Source: Cryptomeria japonica
Lineage: Eukaryota > Streptophyta > Pinopsida > Cupressales > Cupressaceae
Length of the DNA stretch: 64,000 nt
Reading direction: 5' to 3'
Assembly (NCBI RefSeq): GCF_030272615.1
Contig: NC_081413.1
Coordinates: 25,042,966-25,106,965, forward strand
Shown: positions 23,500 to 36,480 of the stretch, one piece after another
Layout of the letters: each line of letters starts with the position of its first letter
How positions within the stretch are numbered: position 1 is the first letter of the stretch
Notes under the pieces: model-generated
The model's database searches: none
Told to the model about the DNA's origin: nothing
The model's input: the letters and a program-made list of their open reading frames with translations, nothing else
Made by a program: the position numbers and the translations under genes

Positions 23500-23699
23500 A
23501 TATATTACATAAACATCCATAGCATATAAAATCATAAGACTCAAGAGTATTAAGAATGAAAGTATTACTATTAAGCACCACAATAGATAGGAATACAACA
23601 TATATTACATAAACATCCATAGCATATAAAATCATAAGACTCAAGAGTATTAAGAATGAAAGCATTACTATTAAACACCACAATAGATAGGAGTACATT
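23500..23699. repeat. 100-bp tandem duplication
   Basis: atatattacataaacatcca starts at 23500 and again at 23600. The two 100-bp units differ at only a few positions. Confidence 0.95.
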
Positions 23700-24133
23700 A
23701 TACAACATAATTAGTAAAACATCAAGACAACAAATTGGTGCCTTATCCTAGGGCATAGACTCTAAAGTCACTTTAAACTTATAATTCAAGACAACCTGAT
23801 AATAAACTTCAATAATGAATAATGCCATTACATACACAACCCAGATTCATATGTAAACTGAAAAACCCTTGACCATTCAATTCACAGTGAAAACATAAAT
23901 TCAACACAAAGACAATTATGTGAAGATCTCAAACTGCAAATGATATTGATATTATATTCATAATGATATCAGAAAGTAAATTCACAATGCGATTCAAGTT
24001 TTCAACTATGCACTTATCAAATTCTTGAATAGTTGAGTTATTATAAATTTATAACTATATAAGAGTTTTCAAGTTCAACATCAATAAAAGTGGCCAATTG
24101 GCCATCCCTCTCTACCGATCGAAAATAAAAAGA

Positions 24134-27100
24134 CTATTGTGAGTAATCTTGGGTAGCAACCTCAACCTGAGATTTCTTCTTTGGCTTTAGCATGGCTTGC
24201 CACCTGTCCACCTCTTTGTCTGTTGGCCACCTGAATGCCTTTACCTCTTCCAGCTTTGCTACTGAATCTATCCATCTGGCATCTGTAACTGCCCTAGACT
24301 CAACAATAAATTTTGCATGGTCAACCTCAACCTTGAACATTGAATCAAGCAGACTGTTAAGGAAATCAGCATCAACCTGTTCATTTACATGCTTGATTAT
24401 TTCTTCTTGCTCTAGAATCAAATCAAATTTGCTATTCCAATTAGAAACTGATTTCAACTGTCCATTACTACCATAAATTGAAGGCACCAATTTACTATAA
24501 CCTTCCCCAAATGTCTACAATTTTTCATTTATAAGCACATCCTTCCCTGTGAAAAATGCATAAGTTGCATTCATTACCTCCACCATGTCTTTGGTGTCAC
24601 TGATCTTGGGAGGGAACTCGTCACTATACATCATTGTAGTATCTAGCTTATCCATTAATCTGCTTCTTCCTGACCAAACATTGAACAAAGGTCCAAGAAA
24701 AGTGACAGCCTCTGAGGATGTTTTACTTGCCTCTATCAAAGAAATGTGCAAATCATGCACTACCATCAATTTTCCTTTCAATACATTAATCTTGTGTTTC
24801 AGAATTCCTGACACAACAGAGATAGCCTTGACATTTTGTTCCTTTTCAAGCTTTTCAATTTTCCCTGTGTATTCCTCCATTTTTGCTGTCACATCAACTG
24901 GTATTTCTTGTACTTGTTTTGTAATCTATATTGGAGGGGGCTCATTTGCAATTTTTTCTTTCAAATCCACTAGCTCTTCCTCCAGAGCACCCTTCTTCAT
25001 TAGTGTCTCTTCATATTTTTTATTCAATGTAATCAATGGGGTATATGTTTCTGTGTATCTTCTTGACAAATCCTCTATTTTTGATAAATTCATGAAAGAA
25101 ACTTGAGTCAAAAAAGAGGCAATCTCCGTGTCAGTTGTGTTTTGCAAGTTCCAGATCATTCTGTCAGCTTTCTTTTCTACTTGGATATTTAGAAGGTGGG
25201 GCTTTTGAGTGGAAGGGGCCAAAGACCAAGCAGCAAGTATCTTTGACTTAGGATTAAATCCTGATCCTCTTATTACATCTCCAATTTCAAATTCAGTTCC
25301 TGAACATTGGGTCCTCTTGCTTCCTAATCTGATCAATAATAAAAGTAGACTGGATATCTCAGTCAAGCATCATAATCATACCAGTACTCTTAATCAATTG
25401 TCTTGCCTGTTCCACGGATATTTGCTCCCTGTCAGGATCATATTGCTGCAGTGCCTCGATGATCTCCTATTTCTTTTCTTCATTTGCTTCCTCTATGATC
25501 AGATTTTGTCTTAATTGTTTTTGTTTCAATCTTGACAAAAAACTTTTAAATTCATCCGACTTAATAAAGTCATCATCTTTCATGAATTCATTTGATAACA
25601 TCACACGCTCATCAAAGCCTTGAGCAAGGGCTTCATTTGCTTCTCCCTGTTCTTCATTCTGCCCTGCTTCTCTGAGATGTGTCCTTATTTGATGAAAGTA
25701 TTGTCCTTGTTCTATAACAATTGCTCTAGTAGGGTCTCTCCTCACAATTGTACCGACCTCACTGGTTTTTTGTTTCTTTGCAACTGGGGTATATTGAACT
25801 TCATCCCCACTCTCTACATCAGCATGAGCAGACACACTAAGTGGCCTCTTGCCATGTGAAGAATGTACATCTTGGGGGTCTTGCTGCTAAGAAGCCATTT
25901 CAGAATCTTGAATTGGAGGCATTTGTTCCATCAGAGTTTCATATAAACTCAACATTTTGTTAATCCTCTCCAAGTACGGGCTATCAGGGCAAAAACCTGA
26001 GAAACTAGGGTCAGCAGCCTTCAATTCTTCTTCAACTCTCATCAAATTTTTCCATTTTCTTCTCCTTTCTTGTACTTCATCTTTTCTCAGCAAATTTCTA
26101 ACCACATCTTCATCATCCAATGGTTCATGGTCCTTTATTGCGGCCCAAGGTGTCATTTTTGGCATTGCAATTTTAATAAATTGTTCCGGATCACAGAATC
26201 TAGACACAACATTAACCAACCTATACTGTTTAAGGAAATTGTTTACTTCATCAAAGCAACTCCTACCAATGGTAAAATCAGATGCAACCCAAAGCCTAGG
26301 AAGAAAAGAACCCTTCCTGTGTTTATCAAGGTATTTTTTTTCAACTAGGGTCAATTGCCAAATAAACTCCATAAAAGCAATCCTAATTGGAACAAACTTT
26401 GGTAAAATATGGGGAGGCTGAGGACACCCATAGACTCTGATCACAGAAAAGTTATCAAAAAAATAAAAGTCCCCCCAGTTATGTGAAATAGACCAGTTTG
26501 GAACAAACTGGTAAGGTCTCAAAACTCTCCTAACATCAATTGACAATCGTTCCCTAATTATTCCTAGCATTTCCATAATTGGCGAAACAATCCAATTTTC
26601 AAAGAAAAGGAAAGAAGAATGGGGAGAACTATTGTCCCAAACCTGGGTCCATCTTTGTATTGGTATTAAGACACCGAGTTCTTCTTTGAAAAGCTCCAAT
26701 TCTTTATCCAAGAACTCAACATTATAGAACAAGATTAAATGCATCAACAATGAATAATGCTTGAATGTAGGGCTGGGTGCACCACTCTGAATTTCAACTA
26801 GAGCATTATGAATGTGTTCAACCACATAGCCCACATAATTGTAATCTTTGTTAACATCTAGCTATTGAATGTCCATGGCCATCATCAGTAATTCAACTGA
26901 CACTGTTGAATCTCCATCAAAACCCAACACTCTGCATAATCCATAGATTGTACAATGCATATAATGGTGGAAAGCTATGATGTCAAATGGTGGTTCGATA
27001 CTCTCTGGAATTATAACCGGCTTCCTATCCACCCTAGGCATGTATCTGGGGATTGCATGCTTCTTGATAACACCTTTGTATTTGTCATAATCCTCTGCAA

Positions 27101-27611
27101 TCCACTCCAAATCTATATTTGTACATGTAGAACCAGTAATCTGGAAAGCTTCAACAAAGCTAGCTCTATTAATTGAAACTAGGGCAGACTGGTTCTTTCT
27201 TCTAATTACCCTAGATATTGGGCAATAGCGTTTGGCCAACTCTTTGATCAAATCCACATCAACATACACATCTAGCAAAATTAACTTTTCCATATTTAAA
27301 TCCCAAGGGTTTGACATCGGGACACCCTTAACCCTATTATTCCAGAAATACTTAAACAGAGCATAACCAGTCATATTAGGCATGGTAAGGTTTTTGCATT
27401 GGCTAAATAAATCTCTCCATGCCAAATTATTTGTATTAAAAGCAACGGAAGTCCCTAGCATCAAATCTACAAATTCCTCTTTGTATTTCTTAACCATCAT
27501 TTCCTCAGTGGCACTGGCCTTGGAACCTCCGAGTTCTCCTGCTCCACTTGTCGTGGCCTTGGGCTTGGGTTTGGGCTTGGAACCTCCAATAGCACTCGTC
27601 GCCTGGCTCAT
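24134..27611 (-). pseudogene. Unrecognised protein of about 1,150 residues, interrupted only by TAG codons
   Basis: A continuous reading of about 1,159 codons from the ATG at 27611 (MSQATSAIGG). I do not recognise the family and see no RT, integrase, protease, zinc knuckle or transposase motif. The N-terminus is KPKPKPK/Ser/Gly-rich. A globular, aromatic-rich central part follows (about 27400-25900; for example WNNRVKGVPMSNPWDLNMEKL and WSISHNWGDFYFFDNFSVI), then a charged region with KKQKTS and a coiled-coil C-terminus (KKYEETLMKKGALEEELVDL). In-frame stops lie at 26862-26864, 25887-25889, 25467-25469, 24926-24928, 24515-24517 and 24134-24136; every one is TAG. One frameshift lies near 25366. 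Flanking GCGA/TCGC repeats suggest an element-borne gene, perhaps of a non-autonomous LTR element. A host-gene origin is not excluded. Confidence 0.7.
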
Positions 27612-27734
27612 TTTAGATGTAGGAGAAAAACTTAACCAATTTTTTGAAATTTTCTGAGTTCTCACACCCAACACTCTGAATTCTCCAATGTTGTTGCAGA
27701 GCTCAATTCACTGGATTACCTCGAAGATAGAATG

Positions 27735-29190
27735 CATTAATGCAATTATACAAAACCTCGGCTCAATAATGCAATTTATGGTATTTACTATTTGGGCATC
27801 GTCACTTCTCTCAGTCTCAACTCTCAAGTCTCATTAATTGCCACACTTGCATAAACTAGCTAGTAGCTACAGTCTGTGGCATTAATTCAAACTTCAAACT
27901 GAAGTGCTTGAGCGAAATTTGAATTCATGCCCTTATATTTGATTGGCGATTGGCATTCAAAACTTTTACAGAACCTGGCAAACAAGTCCACGTGTTAGCG
28001 AGTTAGCGACAATGCTGCCTAATCCTCTTAATCGCAAGCTCGCAACCCCTTTTACGAATCCTCAAAGAATCTCGCAAGTGAGCGATAGCCGTTGATCTAA
28101 AAAACAACTTATTTCATCGCAAGCTCGCAACTAGAAACTTAACTTGACTTAAACCCTTGCGATCCCGCGATAAGAAGACACTTACTCGCCATCACATGCT
28201 CGCAACACTTTTTGACTTAAGACTTACAAACCCACGAGCATGCGATGACCACAAAATCAGACCAAAGCTAAACAACTTCAAAACCTGTGAGCAAGCGACT
28301 TAAACCCATCGCATGATTGCAAATTAAAATGACCTAACTTCGAACACCTTGCGACCTTGCGATAACATAAAATCACATCCAGTCGCAACCTCGCAACATA
28401 AAATGGTATTTGGGAATGGGCGCCGTCATTAATGCAATTGTACAAATGTCAAAATCTTGGCTAGATCATGCAAGCCGTCACTTCTCTCAAGTCTCATTAA
28501 TTTCCACACTTGCATGAACTAGCTACTGTGGCATTTGATTGCGATTGCCATTCAAAACTTTTACAGAACTCAACAAACAAGTCCACGTGTTTAATCCCCA
28601 TCTTTAATCGCACACTCTCAACCGGTTATAACAATTAGGAAAGGAACTGGCGAGTTAGTGACAATGCTACCAAATCCTCTTAATGGCAAGCTCACAACCC
28701 CTTTTACGAATCCTCAAAGAATCTCACGAGTGAGCGACAGTCGTTGATCTTCATCAAGCCCTTCAGTCGCAACCTCGCAACATTATTTGTAATATTCTTT
28801 CTTTACCTCTGAGCTGGCGACCATTGCAAATCTAACAAAATAACTTATTTCATCGCAAGCTCGCAAATCGAAACTTAACTTGACTTAAACCCTTGCAATC
28901 CCACGACAACAAGGCACTTAAGCACCATCGCATGCTTGCAACACTTTTTGACTGAAGACTTACAAACCGGCGAGCATGCGATGACCACAAAATTAGACCA
29001 AAACTGACCTGTCGCCAGATCGCAACTTAAAATGCTAAACAACTTCAAAACCTGCGAGCAAGCGACGAAACCAACTAAGCTGTGATACAAACTACATCAC
29101 ATGATCGCAAATTAAAATGACTTAACCACGAACACCTCACGACCGTGCGACAACATAAAATCACACCCAATCGCAAACTCGCGACCAAAG
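27735..29190. repeat. Tandem duplication of about 0.7 kb made of GCGA/TCGC words
   Basis: About 27735-28405 recurs at about 28425-29190. Landmarks occur in order in both: ctcaagtctcattaatt, ccattcaaaacttttacaga or its ggcattc variant, caaacaagtccacgtgtt, cccttttacgaatcctcaaa, aacttaacttgacttaaacc and cacaaaatnagaccaaa. The second unit carries about 100 bp extra after cacgtgttt. Near-palindromic words (tcgcaagctcgcaa, gcgagcatgcgatgac) recur about every 35-45 bp. Confidence 0.85.
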
Positions 29191-29843
29191 CGATTTCATT
29201 AACAATCTCCACCTTGCTAACATAAAATGCTAACGCTCAAAAAACAAGAGACCTCGTGATTTAAACCCAAACCAACAGGTCCAACACTCGCTAACTCACC
29301 AATTAAATTGTTAAACATGAAATTTATTTGCGAGTTAGAGATGAAACATTAAACATGTCTGACCAACCGGTTTGACCACACTTGACGATGACATGGACAA
29401 ATAAATAGAGGACAACTCAGATTTTCAACGCACGACAACTTCGGTTTACTAGCCAACTAAGACCAAAAAAAAAACACAAAACCCTATTCGCCATGAACAT
29501 CATTTTAAGCATTTACTGTAGAACAGTAGAAAGGTTCTAGCAGTAACGGTTATGCAGTATGAATAATTTTATGGATCTTGTGACACAAATTGTTGCATTT
29601 CATGTTCAACATAATGTGGAACCAAATACCAATTTACTAATAATTCAATTGTTTAGTAATAATTCAAAATCACAATTTAAAATATGAAATAAGTATCCGT
29701 TCTACTTCTGATTCCCAAATTGAAGGAATACAATATCAAAAACCATCAATGACAACTATAGTATTGCAATTTTGCAAATTGAAATTGTAATATGACTCAA
29801 GAACTGTAGTATAATTATAAATACCTATAAATTGACTGCTAAT
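29191..29843. repeat. End of the GCGA/TCGC region and 3' flank of the hAT relic
   Basis: 29191-29350 continues the word-rich repeat and is homologous to 20360-20500. 29350-29843 has no recognised feature; it should contain the 3' end of the hAT element, but I could not identify a terminal inverted repeat. Confidence 0.4.
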
Positions 29844-32682
29844 TCACTTCAGTGACTCAGTCCGACTGTTCGAGGCTTCTATATCCCAAATGGACTCAAG
29901 ATCCAAAAACTGACTAGTACTAACAGGTTCATCTTCATTCTGAGTCGGGTATTCAAAAATGTCTTCGTCTTCATGTTGACTCTGAGTCTGCGATCCATCA
30001 TATTCATTTGTCTCAACACTAGCACTAGCAGTAACACCACCAGCTTTTAAAGTGTTGCACACCCCTCGTCTTTCACGCATGGAATTCCAGATTGCCAGTG
30101 CCCTATCATATGGAAAATCTCTAACATTATACTGGGTTACAAACAACCTCAAGCAAGTTTCCAAATTCTTGTCTAATTTGTTTCTGATCTTTGATTTCAA
30201 AAGCCCTAATGCACTGAAAACTCTCTCATCTTCCACCGACCCCAATATCATTGTTTGACATAAATCAACAAGTTTCAAATATTCTGGTATTGCAATACGC
30301 AATGCTTCACTTTGATCTATCCTTTTCCAAAGCCTTGTGATTGATCCAGGTTCAAATGGATTCTCCAAGTTAACCAACTGCTGTTTCATAACCAATGCAA
30401 ACTGTTTGCATTGTTTTCTAAGATGATCTAAATTTAAAATTTCTTCTATTGGCTGTCCATTGCAATATGCATCTTTTGAAAATGTCAATATCAATTCCTC
30501 TAGTTTTTTATGATACATCTTTGCGTCATTTGGATTATCTCCAATTGAATGCCAAAATTGAGGATACACACAACCCATGGCTTCAAGTATTTCTTCTCGA
30601 GGGAATCTTTCACGAATCTCAATTGAAAGTTCATATGCAATAGACTTCAAATTATCACTAACAGATTTAACAATCCTGTCAAAATCTTCCTTTTTAACTG
30701 GTAGTGCTCTGCCTCGCTTGCCCGTCTTAGATTGGTGCATTGGTATCTAAAATCCTTTTACAAAGACACATAGCTCATTTTTGGTATTGAAATGTAAAAA
30801 AATTTCAGCATGACTCAAATTTGTAATTATCTGCCACCTAAACAAATTTGGGCTTCGCCCTGTTAGATCTGGATATAGACCATCCAGGCTCAAGCATGTC
30901 ATTTTACGTAGAGTTCTATACTCATTGATATACATAGTTCTATCTTGGGCTTTCTTAACAAGTTTGTTCATTGAATCCAGCATGGGGAGAAGACTAGCTA
31001 AAGTTAACAGAGTCTCTATATCACTTAACTTATGTAAGAGATCAGGAGCTTTGTCTACTATGAGGCGTTGCTCATACATTAGACTGATCAAGGATTGATA
31101 TTCTGTTAGAACTCGTTCTGCTGGTCCATGCAAGGAGATCCATCTGGTCTCAACATCCCTGAGAAGCTTGTTTCCTCCTGTTACTCCCTCAGTAAAAATC
31201 TGAAATTCTGCAAAATGTTTAGGACTTCGGTAGAAGTATGAGTGGATCTCATGGACCAGATCTTCAACTTTTGACACTTTAGGGAAATTGCTTACAATTA
31301 TATGTGCTAAATTCATTCGATGGGCCATGCAGTGAATGCCAACCATGTATGGTGCAATACTAGTTTGTAATCTTGTGCAAAGACCAGTCCTTTGACCTTG
31401 CATTACTGCAGCTCCATTAGCTCCAACACAGATCAACTTCTTGGCAATTGTCAAGTCATCCATATCAGCAATTTCATTCAAAGCTTTCTTAACTTCCAAA
31501 TATAAATTTTCTGCTGTTGAATTGCCCTCATTTTACGAACACAGAGTAAATGAGCTCGGTGGACGTGTTCTTTTACAGTATACACATGCATACAAACCCA
31601 AGCAGTGTTATCTACCGCAGTAACTTCATCTATGGATAATGAAATGAAATTTGACTCTTTTACACTCTCTTGTAAATTTTGCTTTTCCACCTCAGCGAGA
31701 CAGTTTGTCATTTCCCATCCAACATTTATTGACCAATGTGACATAGGATAGTGAGGAACATTCAAAAAAGATAATAAATTACTAAATTCTGGGAAATCTT
31801 TCATAGGATGCCCTCTTGACATAATATGAAAAATAACACTCATCTGAACAGTCTTTGCCAGGTTTGCATCTTTCGCTGCATGTTCAAGCCCAGCCTTGAT
31901 TGTATTTCCAAATCCACTATTACGAATCACTGTCGTTTTGTGGTTATGCTCTTCATATTCCATGGCATACTTAACGTGAAGACATTCTTCCTTTGATTTC
32001 CATCTTACTACTCGTGTTTCCTTTCCATCTATGATCTGTTTTTCATAAACCTTACCAATATGCTTTTCTATGGTGTCAAGCTTTAGCTGCATCTTCTTCT
32101 CTCTTTTTGTTTTCCAGCTACAAATCTTACACCTGCATTCTGTTGGTTGTTCTTCATTGTTTGGGACCGGTTCAATGAATGGGTACTTGCTACCCAATCA
32201 ATCTCAAAACTCCTTGTCATCTCCCACTCTCACCCCAGTTTTACTTTCCTTTTTCTTTTCTTCCTACCAACTTCATCTTCAGTATTAACATTTGCATCCG
32301 AGTGAATTACCTCATTGTGTGTATCCCTTACAACATCTTCTATCGTGTCGGTATTGCCATCCTCATTTGATGCATTTAACTCAATGACAATCCCACCTTG
32401 TGGTGGTGGTGAGCTACTGTGAATGGCTTCTGCAACTACAGAAGTTGATGGACCAAAAACTTTGCCAATTCCAAAGAAAGACTTTATGGTAGTATCTTTA
32501 AGTTTAAGTTTTGGGCATTTTGATGGCCTCTCAATCCCTTCAGTTTCACCGCCCTGAGGAGTCTTACCCTTTGCTGACATCTCAATCCCTTCACCACCCT
32601 GAGGAGTCTCAGTCTCACCCTTGTGTGACATCTCAACCCCTTCACCACCCTGAGGAGTCTCACCCATGTCTGACTGTGACAT
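29844..32682 (-). pseudogene. hAT-family transposase relic (KIAA1586/ZNF862-like type)
   Basis: A transposase of the hAT superfamily, about 945 codons long. The N-terminus (from 32682) has three PQGGE repeats and a basic KKRKRKVK stretch. Next is a BED-like finger start (CRCKICSWKTKREKK, then EKHIGKVYEK), an N-terminal catalytic segment (LSIDEVTAVDNTAW) and CVGANGAAVMQGQRTG, where the family usually has an Asp before GA. HCMAHRMNLA follows, and finally the C-terminal dimerisation region (SVEDERVFSALGLLKSKIRNKL). Damage: TGA at 32230-32232, frameshift near 32190, frameshift near 31525 and TAG at 30747-30749. Ends and target-site duplication were not found. Confidence 0.85.
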
Positions 32683-32999
32683 CTTGAGTCTTGACCTCTC
32701 ACTACGAATTAAAAGTTAAAACTAGTACTATCAAGTATGAAGAAATGATTACTCACCTTTATGCCTTCTCAATTCTCTAAATCAGGAATCAGGAATGGTT
32801 GGCCTTGTGTTGCAGGATTGTAACTCTGGCCCTCTGCCCTACAATGTGAATGAACTTCGACTTTCCAACTCAATTTGCGAAATGCGAATCGAGACTCGAG
32901 AGCTCCCAATTTACTAATCAGACACAAACAAATTGTAAGAAAGAGTGTAAGAAAGAGTGTATTTATAGAAATCCATGATTGCATTTTTGGCAAATTGTG

Positions 33000-33452
33000 C
33001 GGGGCCCGGGTGTCACAATTGCCAATAAACATTTAATTTAATTGCATTTTTGGTGAATTGCGCGGGCGTGCAATGAAAATTTAATTTAAGCGGGGCGAAA
33101 TGGCCCAATGGGTCCTCGAATGCTTATAATGTTTTAATTGATATTGGCAAATTTGGCCGACCTGCGCAATGAACATTTAATTTACCATTGGCGAATTAGG
33201 TCCTGGGTACGTGGCCGTTTTACTATTGCTAGCCAATAACGGAGGTGATCTAATACCCGTGTTCGAGTGATTTCAGCCGAATATTACGAGCATGCACATC
33301 GGCGATGTGTGGTCAATGGCGAAGCCAGATTCTACAGTGCATCGTTAACCTTGAAATTCTGGGTGATTTGACCACAATTTTTCCCCAGACAATTCGCATG
33401 AAATTCGCCAATTGGCAAAGAATCGCCACTAAAAAACTCTCTGACCTCAACA
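33000..33452. repeat. Diverged units mixing GC-rich and catttaattta blocks
   Basis: The pattern tggcaaattgtgcggg or tggtgaattgcgcggg, followed by caatnaacatttaattta, recurs near 33000, 33050 and 33150. Later ggcgaattagg and ttcgccaattggc words resemble the minisatellite language at 19620-19860. It may be part of the same retroelement flank, separated by the hAT insertion. Confidence 0.45.
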
Positions 33453-35639
33453 TTGACTATTGTAGTCTACCACCATATTTTGGTTAGGGATCATGATAGA
33501 GAGCCTTATCGTCAAGTAGATCAAAAACCTCCAACTTATAAGGCATTGGTTGGAGAGAGGTTTCGTAGTATCACCCTACTCCTAGGCTCTATTCGAAACC
33601 AAGATGTCATTGATTCCCAAAGGGAAGCAATTGATAGAATTGTTGATATTGTAGTCAAGCAAACTAGGATATTTATCAATCATGTAGGCTAATATTTAGT
33701 GCACCATCCATGATCCAAATCATCACATCTACTAATATTTACGCTATCGCGAGCATCCCTTCACCCACTAACATAGAAAGCATTCCAAGAGAGGACAAAA
33801 TTCAAATTATAAGGATTTATTTGTTTCCAAGACCTATTGGAGGCATATTCTTTGATTGCATTAGATCATGGAATCCTTAACACGAGGTTAGTGCATATGT
33901 GGTTAGCACTTTCCATTCAAATTTAGGGTCTAACTAGGCTAGAAGACCTTTGTAGTATTCTTGTCACTTTGGTAGTTTTGAAAAACCTAATCCACATATA
34001 GATCATTTGGTTGTTGAAAAGGTGGATCATCATACAAATTCTTCTACTAATCATTCTACTACACAGGTGAATCCACCTGCCAATCCTTCTATGAGTGCTA
34101 TTAATTATGCATCCTAGTACCTAGATTCACTTGAGGAGCAACTACATTTAGACTCATCATCAATGCCATCTTGCTCAAGAATAGTCCACTCTTTCAAAAA
34201 AATTGGAACTCTTTGACAATGTGCTGAGATTTCTTTATTTTTTTAAATACCTTGAGAAGTATGACAAGCTCCAAGAGCCTTTAAAATTCCTTTGAATCCC
34301 TATCAACAACTTTGAGCTATTGGAATCAAGCTTTGACTTGGGCACCTCTTACAAATTGATTGTTTACTATTTTTTTCTACTACCTCAAACTTTACCACTC
34401 AAAGTTACAAATAAAGATAGAAAGGTTTAGTAGTAAACACCTTTGTGGCATGGTAGAGATCCAAGGTGGTGGCCTCATATGAAGGCCTCCCAAATATGGC
34501 CAATCGACTATCATAGATGTGGAGGAAGTGAGATGTTCATTGAAAGGCTCTATTCCACCACATAATCCACCTAATTGGATGATTAATATGACATTCAAGA
34601 TTATAAATATCTTAATATGTGCTAGGGTGGGTTGATGACTCATCAAGAAAGTTTTTTAAAAATGAGACTAAAATGATTCTTCTAGATGTTTTCTTGAGCT
34701 ATCATTGGCTATTTATTTAGCTCATGGTGAAGAAAAGGATAAAGATAAAGATAAAGATGATGAGGATGGTACCCCCTGATATCACTTTGGATGTCATTGA
34801 TGTATGGAGCAAGCTTGGTGAATAGGACTTACCTCCTCATGTCGCAACTACTCTTGCCGCTTAATGTCTTTTATGGTTGCTAAGTTTATTTTGTTTTGGC
34901 ATCTACTGCATTTATCTCTAGGGGTGTAATTTTATGTCCACCACACTTCATTGTAAATATGTGTACTATTATTCTCTTTTAAATAGAAATCCACACCTAT
35001 TCATTAAAAAGCTTACAACATTAGGAAGACTATAACACCTGGAATGTTTCAAGTAGACTCTCAAAATAAATAATATCTATATAATTTTTTGCTATAAGAA
35101 AATATATTTTTGTGTTTTAAACATACATTTATATAGACAATCGTCATGAAAAAAAAATTAATAAGTGCGAGTTGGTTGCAAAAAATATACCTAAATGGCC
35201 GAGCAACATCAATGAAATTTAAATTTTTTTCACTCTCATCCATAACTAAATTGTTGATTGCATCATAGTAACATAACCAAATGTTGTGGATGTTTTTCTC
35301 TATTGTATAAATGATCCACTAGTTATACATTAACACTTGTCCTAACAACCCTCAAGAGCATTTCACTTGAAATGTCAGTTTGAAGACTCGATGTTAGATC
35401 CTTATATACACTTTAACTTATACAAATATATTGATCCACATACAAAATTATATACACAAAATCCAAACAATACAATATTAAAACAAATAATAAATCTTCT
35501 CAATAATTGTACAATAATAAATTATGCATGGCTCAATTCTAAATCTTGTTACAATGGTTAACTTATACAAGCATGCAGACTTAATACAAAATTATATGCA
35601 CAAATATTAAACAATAAAATAATAAAATAAACACAATCC
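33453..35639 (+). other. Unrecognised coding-like remnants, probably a decayed retroelement
   Basis: The 33453-33692 frame includes PPTYKALVGERFRSITLLLG, and fragments downstream such as EKPNPHIDHLVVEKVDHH (near 33980) and KDKDKDKDDEDGTP (near 34740) lie on the same strand but in different frames with stops. Composition suggests former gag- or linker-like coding sequence. I recognise no domain and assign no function. 34900-35639 is AT-rich without features. Confidence 0.25.
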
Positions 35640-36480
35640 CCCCTGCAATGCCTTCTGAAAGGAATGAGAATTTTTAATCTCAATCCCCCCTGCAATGCTT
35701 CAATTGGATGGTTTCAAGGGTATTTATAGGAAGCCAAACAACATAAAAAGCAATGTGAAGAGATTTGCCTCATAGCATTAGGGGATCAATGCATTGCGTG
35801 GTGGGCCGCAGCACTCAAAGTTGAATGCCATTCTCACCGCACATCTTTTTCCAATTTTTTAATTCAACAAGACCTCATCACATAATTAGGAGTGGAATTT
35901 TACGGACTTGTGATTTTTTTTCCATATATCAATTATACAGCCCGTGGAAGCCATTGTTTACTGTCAAAAAAGCCATCATGTGGTCAATATTACTCTTTAC
36001 TATGGGTATGTCTATTAAAGAAATATCTGGGACATCCGAATTATTGTGAAATGTAAGTATGCCACTTTTCTTGTATATATAGAAAAATATAAAGTTGTAT
36101 CAAACATAATTGAAAATTCAATTCAAATCGTAAATTTGTTAAAAAAAAACAATTAAATAAAATATAATAGAAAATGGTTTATAATATTTACTAATTGTTA
36201 TATAGTATTAAATATTATTAGTAATAATATTTTAATTATATTAATAAAAATATTAATAATGATTGTAAAGCATATCATATTTCAAATCATTCATTTTTCA
36301 AACAATATTTTTAATTTTCATAAACTGTATTTAAGTCAAGTTAGTGATTTTTAGGAAGGTAAGAGATGGATTGTGGCATGATTGTATTTCCATAAGAGGA
36401 AAGCCTTATTCTTTACCACAACTCCCATTTGGAAATTTGTGGATGCTAAGAACATTTTCAAATAGATGATAAAGTGAATA
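35640..36480 (-). repeat. Locus repeat, copy B (degenerate, hairpin lost)
   Basis: The promoter block, TATA box and part of the upstream module are present. The copy breaks immediately after cttctgaaagg (35652-35662, the first stem bases), where the rest of the hairpin and the downstream module should follow. The break is bordered by a repeated ccccctgcaatg word (35640-35650 and about 35686-35697), suggesting a deletion or misaligned repair. The upstream module continues to the TATG microsatellite. Confidence 0.85.
35721..35817 (-). promoter_or_regulatory. Promoter block of degenerate copy B
   Basis: TATAAATA (minus) at 35721-35728 and the conserved gctgcggcccaccacgcaat block are retained although the hairpin is gone. 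Confidence 0.5.

Noticed and set aside
26850-26870. Programmed readthrough of the first TAG (CAA TAG CTA context)
   Set aside because: Six TAGs and a frameshift in one frame favour decay by CAG-to-TAG changes over regulated readthrough.
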